From: JANQSP01 sp965237565
GTDB lineage: Bacteria > Bdellovibrionota > Bdellovibrionia > Bdellovibrionales > UBA1609
Length of the DNA: 64,000 nt
NCBI GenBank assembly: GCA_965237565.1
Contig: OZ250145.1
Location: 744,001 to 808,000, forward strand
Reading direction: 5' to 3'
Both the position numbers and the translations under genes were made by a program. Numbering within the stretch: position 1 is the first letter of the stretch; each line of letters begins with the position of its first letter. The notes under the pieces are model-generated. The model did not search any database, was not told the origin of the DNA, and saw only the letters and a list, made by a program, of their open reading frames with translations. Of the stretch, positions 42,317-50,894 are shown piece after piece.

Positions 42317-43289
42317 TTTGCTACCAAAGTTTCTCTTTCCAAAAAAAGCTAGGTTGAAAAACGACGTTCATATCGGAGATCGTATTTTTTCCTTTCTTCT
42401 TCAATCCTTATCTTGGTTTCTTATTTTCATTTTTGTTTATATGCTTTTTGTGATTCTCCAAATGTCATGGCCGGCTTTTTCCCACTTTGGAATGAAATTT
42501 TTTATTAATCCTGCATGGAATAATTGGACAGAAAACTTTGGTGCCCTGTCCTTGATCTATGGAACGCTTGTGAGTTCCGTTCTGGCTTTGTTGTTAGCCG
42601 TTCCCATCAGCGTAGGGGTGGCTCTTTTTTTAAATGAGTTGGCTCCTGATTGGTTGGCCAAACCCTTGAGCTTCATTGTGGAAATGCTAGCCTCCATTCC
42701 CTCCATCGTGTACGGCTTGTGGGGGCTTTTAGTTTTGGCTCCTATTTTACGCGATCCTATTCAAGCATTTTTATCTAAATATCTTAGTTTTCTGCCTTTT
42801 TTTCAGGGACCCTATTATGGAGTGGGAATGATGTGTGGGGGAGTGGTTTTGGCGATTATGGTGATCCCGACGATTTCATCTGTTTGTCGTGAAGTGTTTC
42901 GAACCATTCCCATCTCTAATAGGGAAGCGGTTTTGGGTTTGGGGACCACACGCTGGGAGATGTTGAAGGTAGCTGTGTTAAAAGGAGGAATGATGGGTAT
43001 CATCGGAGCTGTGGTGATTGGCCTAGGGAGAGTACTGGGAGAGACCATGGCAGTGACAATGGTGATCGGGAACACTCCTTCTATCCAAGCTTCTCTTTTT
43101 GCTCCTGCCCAAACGATGGCGAGTATCTTGGCCAACCAGTATGCAGAAGCGGATAGTGAATTGCATTTGGCCTCTTTGACAGCGGTTGGTTTCACTTTGT
43201 TTTGTATCTCACTGCTGATCAACTTATTTGCTTTGATTTTGGTTTGGAGAATGGAAAGAAAATTTTATCCTCAACAGGTGACATCATGA
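42303..43289 (+). CDS. pstC: Phosphate ABC transporter permease PstC
   Basis: A 328-residue inner-membrane permease with about six spans. ABC-permease features include SFIVEMLASIPSIVYGLWGL and the EAA loop region SNREAVLGLGTTRWEMLKVA, then GLGRVLGETMAVTMVIGNTP. The start lies within the end of pstS, and its stop overlaps the pstA ATG. Confidence 0.95.
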   Translation: MIKFNLLPKFLFPKKARLKNDVHIGDRIFSFLLQSLSWFLIFIFVYMLFVILQMSWPAFSHFGMKFFINPAWNNWTENFGALSLIYGTLVSSVLALLLAVPISVGVALFLNELAPDWLAKPLSFIVEMLASIPSIVYGLWGLLVLAPILRDPIQAFLSKYLSFLPFFQGPYYGVGMMCGGVVLAIMVIPTISSVCREVFRTIPISNREAVLGLGTTRWEMLKVAVLKGGMMGIIGAVVIGLGRVLGETMAVTMVIGNTPSIQASLFAPAQTMASILANQYAEADSELHLASLTAVGFTLFCISLLINLFALILVWRMERKFYPQQVTS

Positions 43290-44155
43290 TCGAACATCAT
43301 TCCTTTATGGATCATTGGCGTCGTTGGAAAAATATTTTTATGATATTTTTCTTATTTTTGCTCAGTATAGTGGCAGCCATTCCTTTTTTCTTCATTGTCT
43401 ATTACGTGTTGAAGTGGGGTTTTTCGGCTATCAATTGGGATTTTTTTACTCAGTTGCCAAAACCTCCTGGAGAACCGGGAGGGGGAATGTCAAATGCTTT
43501 GATTGGTAGCGGAATCATTGTGGGTTTGGCGAGTCTTTTTGGAATTCCTTGGGGAGTCGGTATGGGAGTGTATCTGAACGAATACAGAGGGACTCGAACG
43601 GCCAAAGTTCTAAGATTGGTGATAGACCTTCTCATTAGCGCTCCTTCCATCGTCATTGGGATTTTCGTTTATGGGGTGATTGTGATCAGATACGGATTTT
43701 CTTCTTACGCAGGGTCTATGGCCCTACTCCTCATCATGTTGCCCGTCATTGCTCGCGGAACAGAAGAAATTTTAAAAGTAGTTCCTGATCACATTCGTGA
43801 AGCGGGTCTGGCTTTGGGAATTCCTAGGTGGAAGGTGATTCTTCACGTTTTGGTACCTGCGGTTTTTAGCATGCTTCTTACGGTTATCATGTTGGCTATT
43901 GCTCGGGTTGCCGGGGAGACCGCTCCTTTGTTGTTCACCTCTTTGGGCAATCAGTTTCATATCAAGAATCTCAATGAGCCAACGGCTTCTTTGCCTGTTC
44001 AGATCTATGAGTTTTCAAAAAGTGGATTTGAATCCATGGAGTCACAGGCTTGGGCAGGAGCGGTGGTATTAGTGTTTTTCGTATTTTTTATTAATTTTTT
44101 CACTCGCTTAAGTTTGTTTTTTTACAAGAGAAGGTATGTGCGGAGTTTTAGCTAA
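43286..44155 (+). CDS. pstA: Phosphate ABC transporter permease PstA
   Basis: A 289-residue permease partner of PstC. The start at 43286 (MIEHHSFMDHWRRWKN) overlaps the pstC stop as ATGA; the frame is open further upstream but inside pstC. Features: LLISAPSIVIGIFVYGVIVI, the EAA loop IREAGLALGIPRWKVILHVL, and ARVAGETAPLLFTSLGNQF. The stop overlaps the pstB start (TAATG). Confidence 0.95.
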   Translation: MIEHHSFMDHWRRWKNIFMIFFLFLLSIVAAIPFFFIVYYVLKWGFSAINWDFFTQLPKPPGEPGGGMSNALIGSGIIVGLASLFGIPWGVGMGVYLNEYRGTRTAKVLRLVIDLLISAPSIVIGIFVYGVIVIRYGFSSYAGSMALLLIMLPVIARGTEEILKVVPDHIREAGLALGIPRWKVILHVLVPAVFSMLLTVIMLAIARVAGETAPLLFTSLGNQFHIKNLNEPTASLPVQIYEFSKSGFESMESQAWAGAVVLVFFVFFINFFTRLSLFFYKRRYVRSFS

Positions 44156-44916
44156 TGATGGACAAAATATTGCTGAAAATTCAAAATCTCAGTGCTTCTT
44201 TTTTTTCGACAAGCGTCTTAAAGGGTATTAACTTAGAAATTTTGCCTCACGAAGTGGTGGCTTTGATTGGTCCTTCTGGTTGTGGGAAATCTACTTTTTT
44301 ACGTTGTCTAAATCGTTTGCACGAAGAGGTGAAAGGGGCAAGCGTGAAGGGAGAAGTGTTTCTAGAGGACCAAAATATTTATGATGCTTTGATGGATCCA
44401 GTGTTGGTGCGTAGAAAGATCGGGATGGTTTTTCAAAAACCCAATCCTTTTCCGGGCTTGAGCATCTTTGATAATGTGGGTTTGGGTTTGAAGCTAATGG
44501 GCATGAAGAAGGCACAGTTGGTTGAAGCCGTGGAACGTTCTTTAAAGCAATCTGCTTTATGGAATGAGGTGAAACATATTTTAAAAAGACCCGGGACTTC
44601 TCTTTCAGGAGGACAACAACAAAGGCTTTGCATTGCTCGTGCTTTGGCAATCAATCCCTCCGTGATTTTAATGGATGAACCCACTTCCGCTTTGGACCCC
44701 ATATCCACTACTCGAATTGAAAATTTGATTCGGGATCTAAAAAAACAAGTTACGGTCATCATTGTCACTCACAATATGCAACAAGCTTCTCGTATTTCAA
44801 ATAAAACAGCTTTCCTACTTTCTGGAAAGTTAGTAGAGTATGGAAAGACTTCCAAGATATTTACCAACCCCTCCAGTTCTGAAACGGAGGCGTATATTAC
44901 AGGGAGATTTGGTTGA
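44155..44916 (+). CDS. pstB: Phosphate ABC transporter ATPase PstB
   Basis: The 253-residue ATPase has Walker A GPSGCGKST, the Q-loop FQKPNPFPGLSIFDNV, the signature LSGGQQQRL, Walker B VILMDEPTSAL and the switch His in VTHNMQQ. The FQKPNPFP form is specific to PstB. The stop overlaps the phoU TTG start. Confidence 0.97.
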   Translation: MMDKILLKIQNLSASFFSTSVLKGINLEILPHEVVALIGPSGCGKSTFLRCLNRLHEEVKGASVKGEVFLEDQNIYDALMDPVLVRRKIGMVFQKPNPFPGLSIFDNVGLGLKLMGMKKAQLVEAVERSLKQSALWNEVKHILKRPGTSLSGGQQQRLCIARALAINPSVILMDEPTSALDPISTTRIENLIRDLKKQVTVIIVTHNMQQASRISNKTAFLLSGKLVEYGKTSKIFTNPSSSETEAYITGRFG

Positions 44917-45620
44917 AAACTTTGCATAGCAAACTAGACGATCGCTTGAACTACATCAAAGCTTTGATTTTGAAGATGGGCAGTTTTGTGGAAAAGACGA
45001 TCATCTGTTCCTTTGACATTCTGTTGAACAAGTACCAAGACCAACAGATTCTGACTGAATTGAAACAAAGAGAAAAGGACATCAATGCACTTCAATTAAA
45101 GGTTTCGAGAGTTTGTTTTAAAATTTTGGCTCGTGAATCACCAGTTGCAAAAGATCTCAGATTGATCTTGGCTACGATCAATGCCAATACGGATCTGGAA
45201 AGAATGGGAGATTTGGCTTTCAATATCGCCAGTCGAGCTTGGTCGATCGACAAAGACCCTGTGTTAGACGAAGTGGTTCATGGACTCTTTGAAAAGATGT
45301 TTGACCAAACCAGTAAAATGGTTCGCAAGTCATTGGATGCTTTTGTCGGCGGGGATGAACGCTTGGCTCGGCAAATCTTGATCCAAGACAACAACGTGGA
45401 CGATATACGGACAAACATTCACTCCGTTTTGGAAGAAATCAGTATACAGCACAAGCATCTGATTCGTTCTTGCATTGGTTCAATCATTATAGCTGGAGAG
45501 TTGGAGAGAATTGCCGATCATGCGACAAATATAGCTGAAGAAATTATTTTTTTGAAAACAGGGGATGATATCAGACACCAAGACCTTTCAGAACTGGACA
45601 AAGAGGGAGATTCCAAGTGA
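44913..45620 (+). CDS. phoU: Phosphate-transport regulator PhoU
   Basis: A 235-residue, all-helical double-repeat protein that links PstSCAB activity to the PhoR kinase. PhoU signatures: ARESPVAKDLRLILATINAN, TDLERMGDLAFNIA, and the second-half repeat RIADHATNIAEEIIFL. TTG 44913 is the start, overlapping the pstB stop, with AGGGAG at 44901-44906. The stop overlaps the phoB GTG. Confidence 0.94.
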   Translation: MKTLHSKLDDRLNYIKALILKMGSFVEKTIICSFDILLNKYQDQQILTELKQREKDINALQLKVSRVCFKILARESPVAKDLRLILATINANTDLERMGDLAFNIASRAWSIDKDPVLDEVVHGLFEKMFDQTSKMVRKSLDAFVGGDERLARQILIQDNNVDDIRTNIHSVLEEISIQHKHLIRSCIGSIIIAGELERIADHATNIAEEIIFLKTGDDIRHQDLSELDKEGDSK

Positions 45621-46330
45621 GTGACAAAGCTCCTTATTCTGTGCTGGTGGTGGAAGATGAAGAGGACATTCTCAAGCTCATGTGCCTCCATCTTTCCCGA
45701 GAGGGATACCAAGTGGATTCTGCTCAAGGAGGCAAGGAGGCGTATCAAATGATCTCGTCTCGTGCCTACCAACTCATTATTTTGGATTGGATGATTCCTG
45801 AGATCAGTGGTTTGGAACTACTCAAGTGGATTCGCAAATTTAATCGTTCCTATAAGGAAGTCCCCATCTTGTTTGTAACTGCTAAATCGGCTCCAGAGGA
45901 CATCGTGAGGTGTTTGGAAATGGGAGCAGATGATTACATCACGAAGCCTTTTGATTTTGATGTCTTCAAGGCTCGTGTAAAAAATTTATTGAAGAGAATA
46001 CAATTTGTTGATTCTTTTGTTCGCATGAGTCAAGGTCCTTATTTGCGTTTGGGTGCTTTGACCTTAGACACAGGGGCACACAAGGTGTCTATCAATCAAA
46101 AAGAGGTGAGTCTTACTTTTTCTGAATTTCGTTTACTAGAAAGTTTATTAAGCAACCAGGGGAAGGTTCTTTCTCGAAAACAGATGATTCATTTCATCCA
46201 AGGGGAAGATGTGAGTGTTGTAGGTCGCACAGTGGACACGCACATGTCTATTTTGAGAAAAAAGTTAGGAGAATATGGTCAATTTATTGAAACAGTTAGA
46301 GGTGTTGGATATCGAATTGGCTTCATATAG
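45617..46330 (+). CDS. phoB: Phosphate-regulon response regulator PhoB
   Basis: A 237-residue OmpR-type regulator. The receiver has the acidic pair (VVEDEEDIL), the phospho-Asp in LIILDWMIPEISG and Lys in YITKPFD; the C-terminal winged helix has LTFSEFRLLESLLSNQGKVL and VDTHMSILRKKLGEYG with VRGVGYRIGFI. GTG start overlaps phoU. When phosphorylated by PhoR it should activate pst and other phosphate genes. Confidence 0.95.
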   Translation: MSDKAPYSVLVVEDEEDILKLMCLHLSREGYQVDSAQGGKEAYQMISSRAYQLIILDWMIPEISGLELLKWIRKFNRSYKEVPILFVTAKSAPEDIVRCLEMGADDYITKPFDFDVFKARVKNLLKRIQFVDSFVRMSQGPYLRLGALTLDTGAHKVSINQKEVSLTFSEFRLLESLLSNQGKVLSRKQMIHFIQGEDVSVVGRTVDTHMSILRKKLGEYGQFIETVRGVGYRIGFI

Positions 46331-47582
46331 CTTGCTTTTTTTTTTGGCATGCGTGGCTGTCTTGTCTTTTGTTATTGGTTTTTTTTACGCTCGCAGACCT
46401 CTTTTTCAGTTGAAAAAAAAAGTCACTGGTTTAGCAAAAAAAATCAGGTTTTCCGCTGGGGAAAACGTAGTAGAGGAAAGACATTCCGATGTTTGGTCCT
46501 TCCTTGAGGGATATTTAAAACAAGTAGAAGATCAAAGTAAAAGCCAAGAAGATCAGATTGCTTCCTTGAAACGGACGATGGATGCTCTCACCGAAACCAT
46601 AACAGAATCGGTAATGATTTTTACTACCCAAAAAAGATTGCTTTTTCATAATACTCAGACGGAAAAGTTGTTTCATTTGCAAAATGTGAGCCAGAAACCT
46701 CATTTGAATGATATCACCCGTTCCTTGGATGTGACGAGCCTTTTTAAGGAGTGTCTGAAAACAGAAAAAATTCTCATGAAGGAATGTGTTTTTTATAAAA
46801 AAAATCGTTACTTTCAATCTTGTTTTCGAGTGACGGCAGTGCCTCTAAAATCCGTTGATGGAAAACTCGAACGCATCGTTCTTTTTTTCTATGATCAAAC
46901 AGACGTCAAAAGGTCTCAGCAAGCTCATATTGATTTTGTTTCTAACGTTTCTCATGAATTGAAGACTCCTTTAACTTCTATACAGGGTTTTGTAGAAATG
47001 CTGATGCATGATCTCGCAAACAAGCGATTTGATCAATTTGAAAATTTCTTAAGTGTTTCACTGAGAAATTGCAAAAGGATGAACACATTGATAGACGACT
47101 TGTTGGAACTTTCTGTTTTGTCCTCTGCATCTAGCCTAAAGAGAGAAAAAATCAGCACGAAAGAAATCACTGAGCGGGTGATCCGAGAAATCAAATCCAA
47201 AAACCGTCAGTTGCATTTTTCCTTCTCAGCCACTCATGTTGTTGCTCATCCCCGTTGGCTTGAAATTGTTTTGTACAATTTAATTGATAATGCCTGTCGC
47301 CACACGTCGGAATCTTGCCACATTTTTATTCAGTGGGAAAAAATGAATGATCGAGTGGTTTTGAAGGTGATAGATGATGGGGAAGGGATTTCGGAGAGGT
47401 ATGCACAAAGAGTTTTTGAGAGGTTCTTTCGAATTGATCCTGCCCGTTCTCGTAAAGGAGGAGGGACGGGAGTGGGACTTTCTTTGGTGAAGCAATCTAT
47501 GGAAAAACAAGGCGGTTCTGTTCGGGTGGTTCCTGCCAAAAAAGGCGGAGCAGAATTTATTTGTGAATTCCCCAACTCCTAA
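46275..47582 (+). CDS. phoR: Phosphate-regulon sensor histidine kinase PhoR
   Basis: A membrane histidine kinase of up to 435 residues. An N-terminal hydrophobic span (YSLLFFLACVAVLSFVIGFF) is followed by a linker, a PAS-like domain (about 90-200), the dimerisation helix with phospho-His (DFVSNVSHELKTPLTSIQGF) and an ATP-binding domain (N-box LIDNACRHT, GEGISERYAQRVFERFFR, GGTGVGLSLVK). ATG 46275 overlaps phoB by 56 bp; a TTG at 46305 or 46317 would shorten this and is possible. Last gene of the pst-pho unit. Confidence 0.92.
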   Translation: MVNLLKQLEVLDIELASYSLLFFLACVAVLSFVIGFFYARRPLFQLKKKVTGLAKKIRFSAGENVVEERHSDVWSFLEGYLKQVEDQSKSQEDQIASLKRTMDALTETITESVMIFTTQKRLLFHNTQTEKLFHLQNVSQKPHLNDITRSLDVTSLFKECLKTEKILMKECVFYKKNRYFQSCFRVTAVPLKSVDGKLERIVLFFYDQTDVKRSQQAHIDFVSNVSHELKTPLTSIQGFVEMLMHDLANKRFDQFENFLSVSLRNCKRMNTLIDDLLELSVLSSASSLKREKISTKEITERVIREIKSKNRQLHFSFSATHVVAHPRWLEIVLYNLIDNACRHTSESCHIFIQWEKMNDRVVLKVIDDGEGISERYAQRVFERFFRIDPARSRKGGGTGVGLSLVKQSMEKQGGSVRVVPAKKGGAEFICEFPNS

Positions 47583-47680
47583 GATTCATTCCAGTCTTAT
47601 TTTTTCAGTTCTTAAAGATCACCCCTTTTTCTTCAGGATCAAAGGTATCAGGAAGACAAAGTATTTTAAGCAGGAAATAA

Positions 47681-47890
47681 TTATTTCTTGTCTATCTTTC
47701 TCTCTAGATTGTTTATTTGAATAGAAATACCCAGATTAATTGCAATACAGATAAGGAGAAAAGACAAAATACTTTCATTACTGACAGCTGTATCTAGAGG
47801 AAAAAGAATCATCCATACAACGGCGATGTAAAATCCCCATACACCACAGTAAAGAAATAAGTCAGCACTCTTGTTTAAAAACTTTTTCAT
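47681..47890 (-). CDS. Small two-span membrane protein, unknown
   Basis: A 69-residue protein from ATG 47890 (MKKFLNKSADLFLYCGVWGF), preceded by AGAGGGGG; the frame is open to 47905. Two hydrophobic spans (YCGVWGFYIAVVWMILFPL and ILSFLLICIAINLGISI) and a basic tail. No family recognised. It follows the 47921-48382 gene on the same strand. Confidence 0.55.
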   Translation of the reverse strand: MKKFLNKSADLFLYCGVWGFYIAVVWMILFPLDTAVSNESILSFLLICIAINLGISIQINNLERKIDKK

Positions 47891-47920
47891 TAAACCCCCT
47901 CTCATATAAGATCACTCATT

Positions 47921-48382
47921 TCACTTCTTTCTATCATCTCTATCATCTTTATCATCTATTTCACACCAATTAGGCCAGAAGATTCCACAAAAGAAGCTTG
48001 CAATTGCAAATACAACCCCAATGATACCAAGAATGTCTGCTACTCCTCCTTGAGGTGCTCCCAGATCATGAGACATTATCGAATCATCATACATTCCCAG
48101 ACCTCCACCACTACCCTCAGAATACTCTACACTAAAATTACGTACTTGTTCGCGAGTAAATTGACTCACAATATCTTTTAGAAAGGAGGGATAATCAGGA
48201 GGGTTGTTGTATAGATTCTTACCTCCTTGGACGCGTTTTGCATCTCTCATAAAATCTTCTTTTTCAGACTTACTAAGAGAACTCATAAACTCTGCAAGTT
48301 CTTGTGGTGATGATATTTGATACCTAGGATGATGGCGAATAATTTGCTCACGCTGTTTTTTTGATAAACTTTCATAAATCAT
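47921..48382 (-). CDS. Unknown protein with a C-terminal membrane span
   Basis: A 153-residue protein: a charged helical N-terminal half (SKKQREQIIRHHPRY, SSPQELAEFMSSLSKSEKED), a glycine-rich middle, one hydrophobic span (ILGIIGVVFAIASFFCGIFW) and an acidic/basic end (DDKDDRDDRKK). No family recognised. The frame stays open upstream to about 48467 with protein-like sequence (HGEKLFSEWKCEDEDIRSYS) but no start, so the gene may be 5'-truncated. It stands next to a GNAT remnant and the tRNA-Pro repeat. Confidence 0.5.
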   Translation of the reverse strand: MIYESLSKKQREQIIRHHPRYQISSPQELAEFMSSLSKSEKEDFMRDAKRVQGGKNLYNNPPDYPSFLKDIVSQFTREQVRNFSVEYSEGSGGGLGMYDDSIMSHDLGAPQGGVADILGIIGVVFAIASFFCGIFWPNWCEIDDKDDRDDRKK

Positions 48383-48428
48383 TCTAAAATGGGAATATGA
48401 ACGAATATCTTCATCTTCACATTTCCAT

Positions 48429-48539
48429 TCACTGAAAAGTTTCTCTCCATGACAGCACTTGAACCTGTGCTATCGCTGAATAATCACTACCCACAGCTTC
48501 TCTAATATATATGATGGGATTTTTTTCTTTTATACTCAT
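48429..48539 (-). pseudogene. N-terminal fragment of a GNAT acetyltransferase
   Basis: From ATG 48539 the minus strand reads MSIKEKNPIIYIREAVGSDY and then SAIAQVQVLSWRETFQ before a stop at 48429. IREA..DY.AIA.VQV.SWRETF is the usual first strand and helix of GNAT acetyltransferases. Only 36 codons remain; the acetyl-CoA-binding part is lost. The fragment lies 10 bp from the distal copy of the tRNA-Pro repeat, so it was probably cut by insertion or deletion at this border. Confidence 0.65.
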
Positions 48540-48548
48540 AGAACAACT

Positions 48549-48581
48549 TTATTTGGTAAATGGTCGGGGAGACAGGTCGAA
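48549..48581. repeat. Distal direct repeat of the tRNA-Pro 3' end (att-like)
   Basis: TTATTTGGTAAATGGTCGGG and the following GAGACAGG-TCGAA repeat 50428-50462, which covers the 3' end of tRNA-Pro and 12 bp beyond. Differences are a few substitutions and a 2-bp deletion. With the tRNA it brackets a 1.9-kb cassette that holds only the AbiE pair. Confidence 0.88.
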
Positions 48582-48728
48582 GGCAAGGGGTTTCAAAAGG
48601 CAAAAATAACTGAGCCGTTTAACAAAAAATCACTCTTTTTCCCCGTTTCTAACCATTTTTAGCCTCTTGGGGTCTTTATTTATATATTTTTTATTGTATT
48701 CGTCAGAATAACGAGTACAGTAAAAAAT
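48582..48728 (+). promoter_or_regulatory. AbiE promoter region with candidate AbiEi operator
   Basis: GTATTCGT (48696-48703) and ACGAGTAC (48711-48718) form an inverted repeat with 7 of 8 bases matched around a 7-bp spacer, ending 10 bp before the abiEi ATG. AbiEi antitoxins repress their operon through inverted repeats at the promoter, so this is a good operator candidate. No ribosome site is seen before the ATG, so translation may be leaderless or weak. Nothing else is visible in this gap. Confidence 0.5.
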
Positions 48729-49550
48729 ATGAAAACAAGAAATATTAGGTTGGGTCCTTTAGGGATGCAGTTTTTTGCATGGGCTCAGCTGGAAAACAAA
48801 GAGCAAGTGAAGACAGGAGACTTTGCGAAGGTGAAAGGTCTTTCCGCCAAACAAGAAGCGGATCTGCTTTATAATTTATCTTCCAGTGGGGTTATCGTAA
48901 AGCTCTGGCGGGGTCTTTATCTAGTGCCTCCAAAAATTCCCTTGGGTGGTAGTTGGTCCCCTTCCCCTTATTTAGTGATTAGTAAGTATATGAGAAATTT
49001 GGATGCAAAATTTCAGATAACTGGCCCGGCTATATTTAATTCGTATGGATATTCTGATCAGGTATCCCCTTGGTTTACTGTGTATAATAACAAGGTTTCC
49101 AAAAAACTGTATATACTTCAATATCGCTTGAATTTTGTGAAAGTTATTGAAAACCGATTGGGTGATGTGAAAAAACGAGCTCCTTACGGGGTCAAAAAAT
49201 CAGAACCAGCTTTAGTCAGCTCTGCTGAACAAACCCTGCTTGATGCTGTTTATGATTATAAAAAATATGGAGCTTTACCTAAAGCATATGACTGGATAGC
49301 TGTTGCTGTACGAGATAAAAAAATCAATCCTGAAAAGCTGGCGAATATAGCAATCAAATACGGAAATATAATGAGCCAAAAAAGAATAGGCTGGGTACTG
49401 GATGAGTTGAAGGTTTCACAAAAAATTATTAGCCGATTGAAAAAGAAAATACCTAAAACAAATTTCTTGGTGCCACTTGATCCCAAAAACAACATAGGAC
49501 CTATAAATAAAAAATGGAAAGTGATCGAAAATGTCAAATTTTCAGCCTGA
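48729..49550 (+). CDS. abiEi: AbiEi-family antitoxin/transcriptional regulator
   Basis: A 273-residue protein with an N-terminal winged helix (GDFAKVKGLSAKQEADLLYN, then SSSGVIVKLWRGLYLVPPK) and a C-terminal antitoxin domain (SSAEQTLLDAVYDYKKYG). The plan fits AbiEi, the antitoxin and repressor of type IV AbiE systems. Its end overlaps the abiEii start by 20 bp. The pair is the sole content of the cassette bracketed by the tRNA-Pro repeat. Confidence 0.83.
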   Translation: MKTRNIRLGPLGMQFFAWAQLENKEQVKTGDFAKVKGLSAKQEADLLYNLSSSGVIVKLWRGLYLVPPKIPLGGSWSPSPYLVISKYMRNLDAKFQITGPAIFNSYGYSDQVSPWFTVYNNKVSKKLYILQYRLNFVKVIENRLGDVKKRAPYGVKKSEPALVSSAEQTLLDAVYDYKKYGALPKAYDWIAVAVRDKKINPEKLANIAIKYGNIMSQKRIGWVLDELKVSQKIISRLKKKIPKTNFLVPLDPKNNIGPINKKWKVIENVKFSA

Positions 49551-50418
49551 AAATAAGATACAATTTGTAGAAGCTGTTAGAGAGACTGCTAAAAATTCAG
49601 GATTTTCTGAATCTTTGATAGAAAAAGATTATTACTGTTCACTTATTCTTAAAGAGATTTTTCGTTCAAAGGATTGTGCTTTAGTTTTCAAGGGAGGCAC
49701 TCTTCTCAATAAATGTCATGTTGGGTTTTATAGATTGAGTGAGGATTTGGATTTTTCTATTTCAAACATAGAGCAGTCTCCTAGAAAGAAGAGAAGTAAT
49801 TTAGCTCGAATTGCCAAAAAATGTGTCAAAGAAGCTGTTAAAAATCTATCTCTGACTTTTTCAAAGCCGTTTAAAGGCCACGATGAAAATCGTCTATATA
49901 ATGCAGAAATAGAATATGACTCTTTAGTTGCTGGAGATAAAAAAACTATCAAAATAGAGTTTGGAATTCATGAAAAAGTTTTGGAAAAAGAGAAATTAAT
50001 GGCAAAAACTCTACTTAAGAATCCTATTACACAAAACCCAGTTCTGCTAGATTTTCCTTTAGTGGGTTTGAGTCTTAAGGAGGCTTACAGTGAAAAAATC
50101 AGAGCAGCATTTTCCAGAGAAAAGTCAGCTATCAGAGATATTTTTGATATCCATTATGCTTTAAAAAACTGTTCCGCAGAAAAATTTCATAGTTTTACAA
50201 TTAATAAGCTTTCTCCAATGGTTAAAATGGTTAAATGCAAGATGAAGGTTTCAAATCAGCAAATAGATCTATCTGAGAAACGGAAAGAAGAGTTTTTAAG
50301 TCAATTACAGACAGAACTACGACCAGTTCTACGACAAAAGGATTTTGAAGAGTTCAATTTTGAACAAGTATGGAAATGGTTAAAAACTCTTGAGAAAAAA
50401 ATTTTAAAATCTCCATAA
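49531..50418 (+). CDS. abiEii: AbiEii-family nucleotidyltransferase toxin
   Basis: A 295-residue nucleotidyltransferase. Near residue 50 it has FKGGTLLNKCHVGFYRLSED followed by LDFSIS, the motif GG-T-L and D-x-D of the AbiEii/DUF1814 family. LVGLSLKEAYSEKIRAAF and RDIFDIHYAL follow. AbiEii-like toxins transfer nucleotides to tRNA acceptor ends or similar targets and stop growth, giving phage abortive infection. All motif residues are intact. Confidence 0.87.
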   Translation: MSNFQPENKIQFVEAVRETAKNSGFSESLIEKDYYCSLILKEIFRSKDCALVFKGGTLLNKCHVGFYRLSEDLDFSISNIEQSPRKKRSNLARIAKKCVKEAVKNLSLTFSKPFKGHDENRLYNAEIEYDSLVAGDKKTIKIEFGIHEKVLEKEKLMAKTLLKNPITQNPVLLDFPLVGLSLKEAYSEKIRAAFSREKSAIRDIFDIHYALKNCSAEKFHSFTINKLSPMVKMVKCKMKVSNQQIDLSEKRKEEFLSQLQTELRPVLRQKDFEEFNFEQVWKWLKTLEKKILKSP

Positions 50419-50427
50419 AAAACAGCG

Positions 50428-50516
<89 letters not shown>

Positions 50517-50771
50517 TTGTATTGCTTGGCTAAGAAAATAGCTTTAAAGGGCTCTTTTTAGCTATAATAATGCAAAGTATAAGAAATAAAATTGAATTTT
50601 TTCTGCCACTCAGCCGATTGTCTGACAATGGGAGGCTATTTAAGTTGAAAATTGGGTTTTCAGCGACCCAATAGGGATAAAAGTAGCGTTTATTTCACCA
50701 AAACAAGAAAAATCAGTAAAAATTAAAAAAAAACCGTCAAAAACGCCTGTTTTTACACGCTACTTCTTATA
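50517..50771. other. AT-rich intergenic region, no gene seen
   Basis: Upstream of the porin promoter. A-rich runs around 50720 and a short hairpin-prone GTCAAAAACGCCTG stretch are present, but nothing is identifiable. It must hold the tRNA-Pro promoter on the minus strand. Confidence 0.4.
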
Positions 50772-50800
50772 TTGACCCTTTTAGATTAGCTGGTTATAAG
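50772..50800 (+). promoter_or_regulatory. Sigma70-type promoter of the porin gene
   Basis: TTGACC (50772-50777) and TATAAG (50795-50800) are 17 bp apart. The predicted leader is about 88 nt and ends with AAGGAG 10 bp before the porin ATG. The spacing and the strong terminator after the gene fit a highly expressed single-gene unit. Confidence 0.6.
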
Positions 50801-50894
50801 GTAAGGGACATTGATGGAAAGACACATGTGGCTGGACCTTGCGTAAAGTCTCCTGTGTTGTAACATAAATAAAAAGTAATAAGGAGTATGTAAT

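Noticed and set aside
50770..50866. Open frame upstream of the porin (reads YIDPFRLAGYKVRDIDGK...)
   Set aside because: No start, unknown protein, and it overlaps a good promoter; probably chance.
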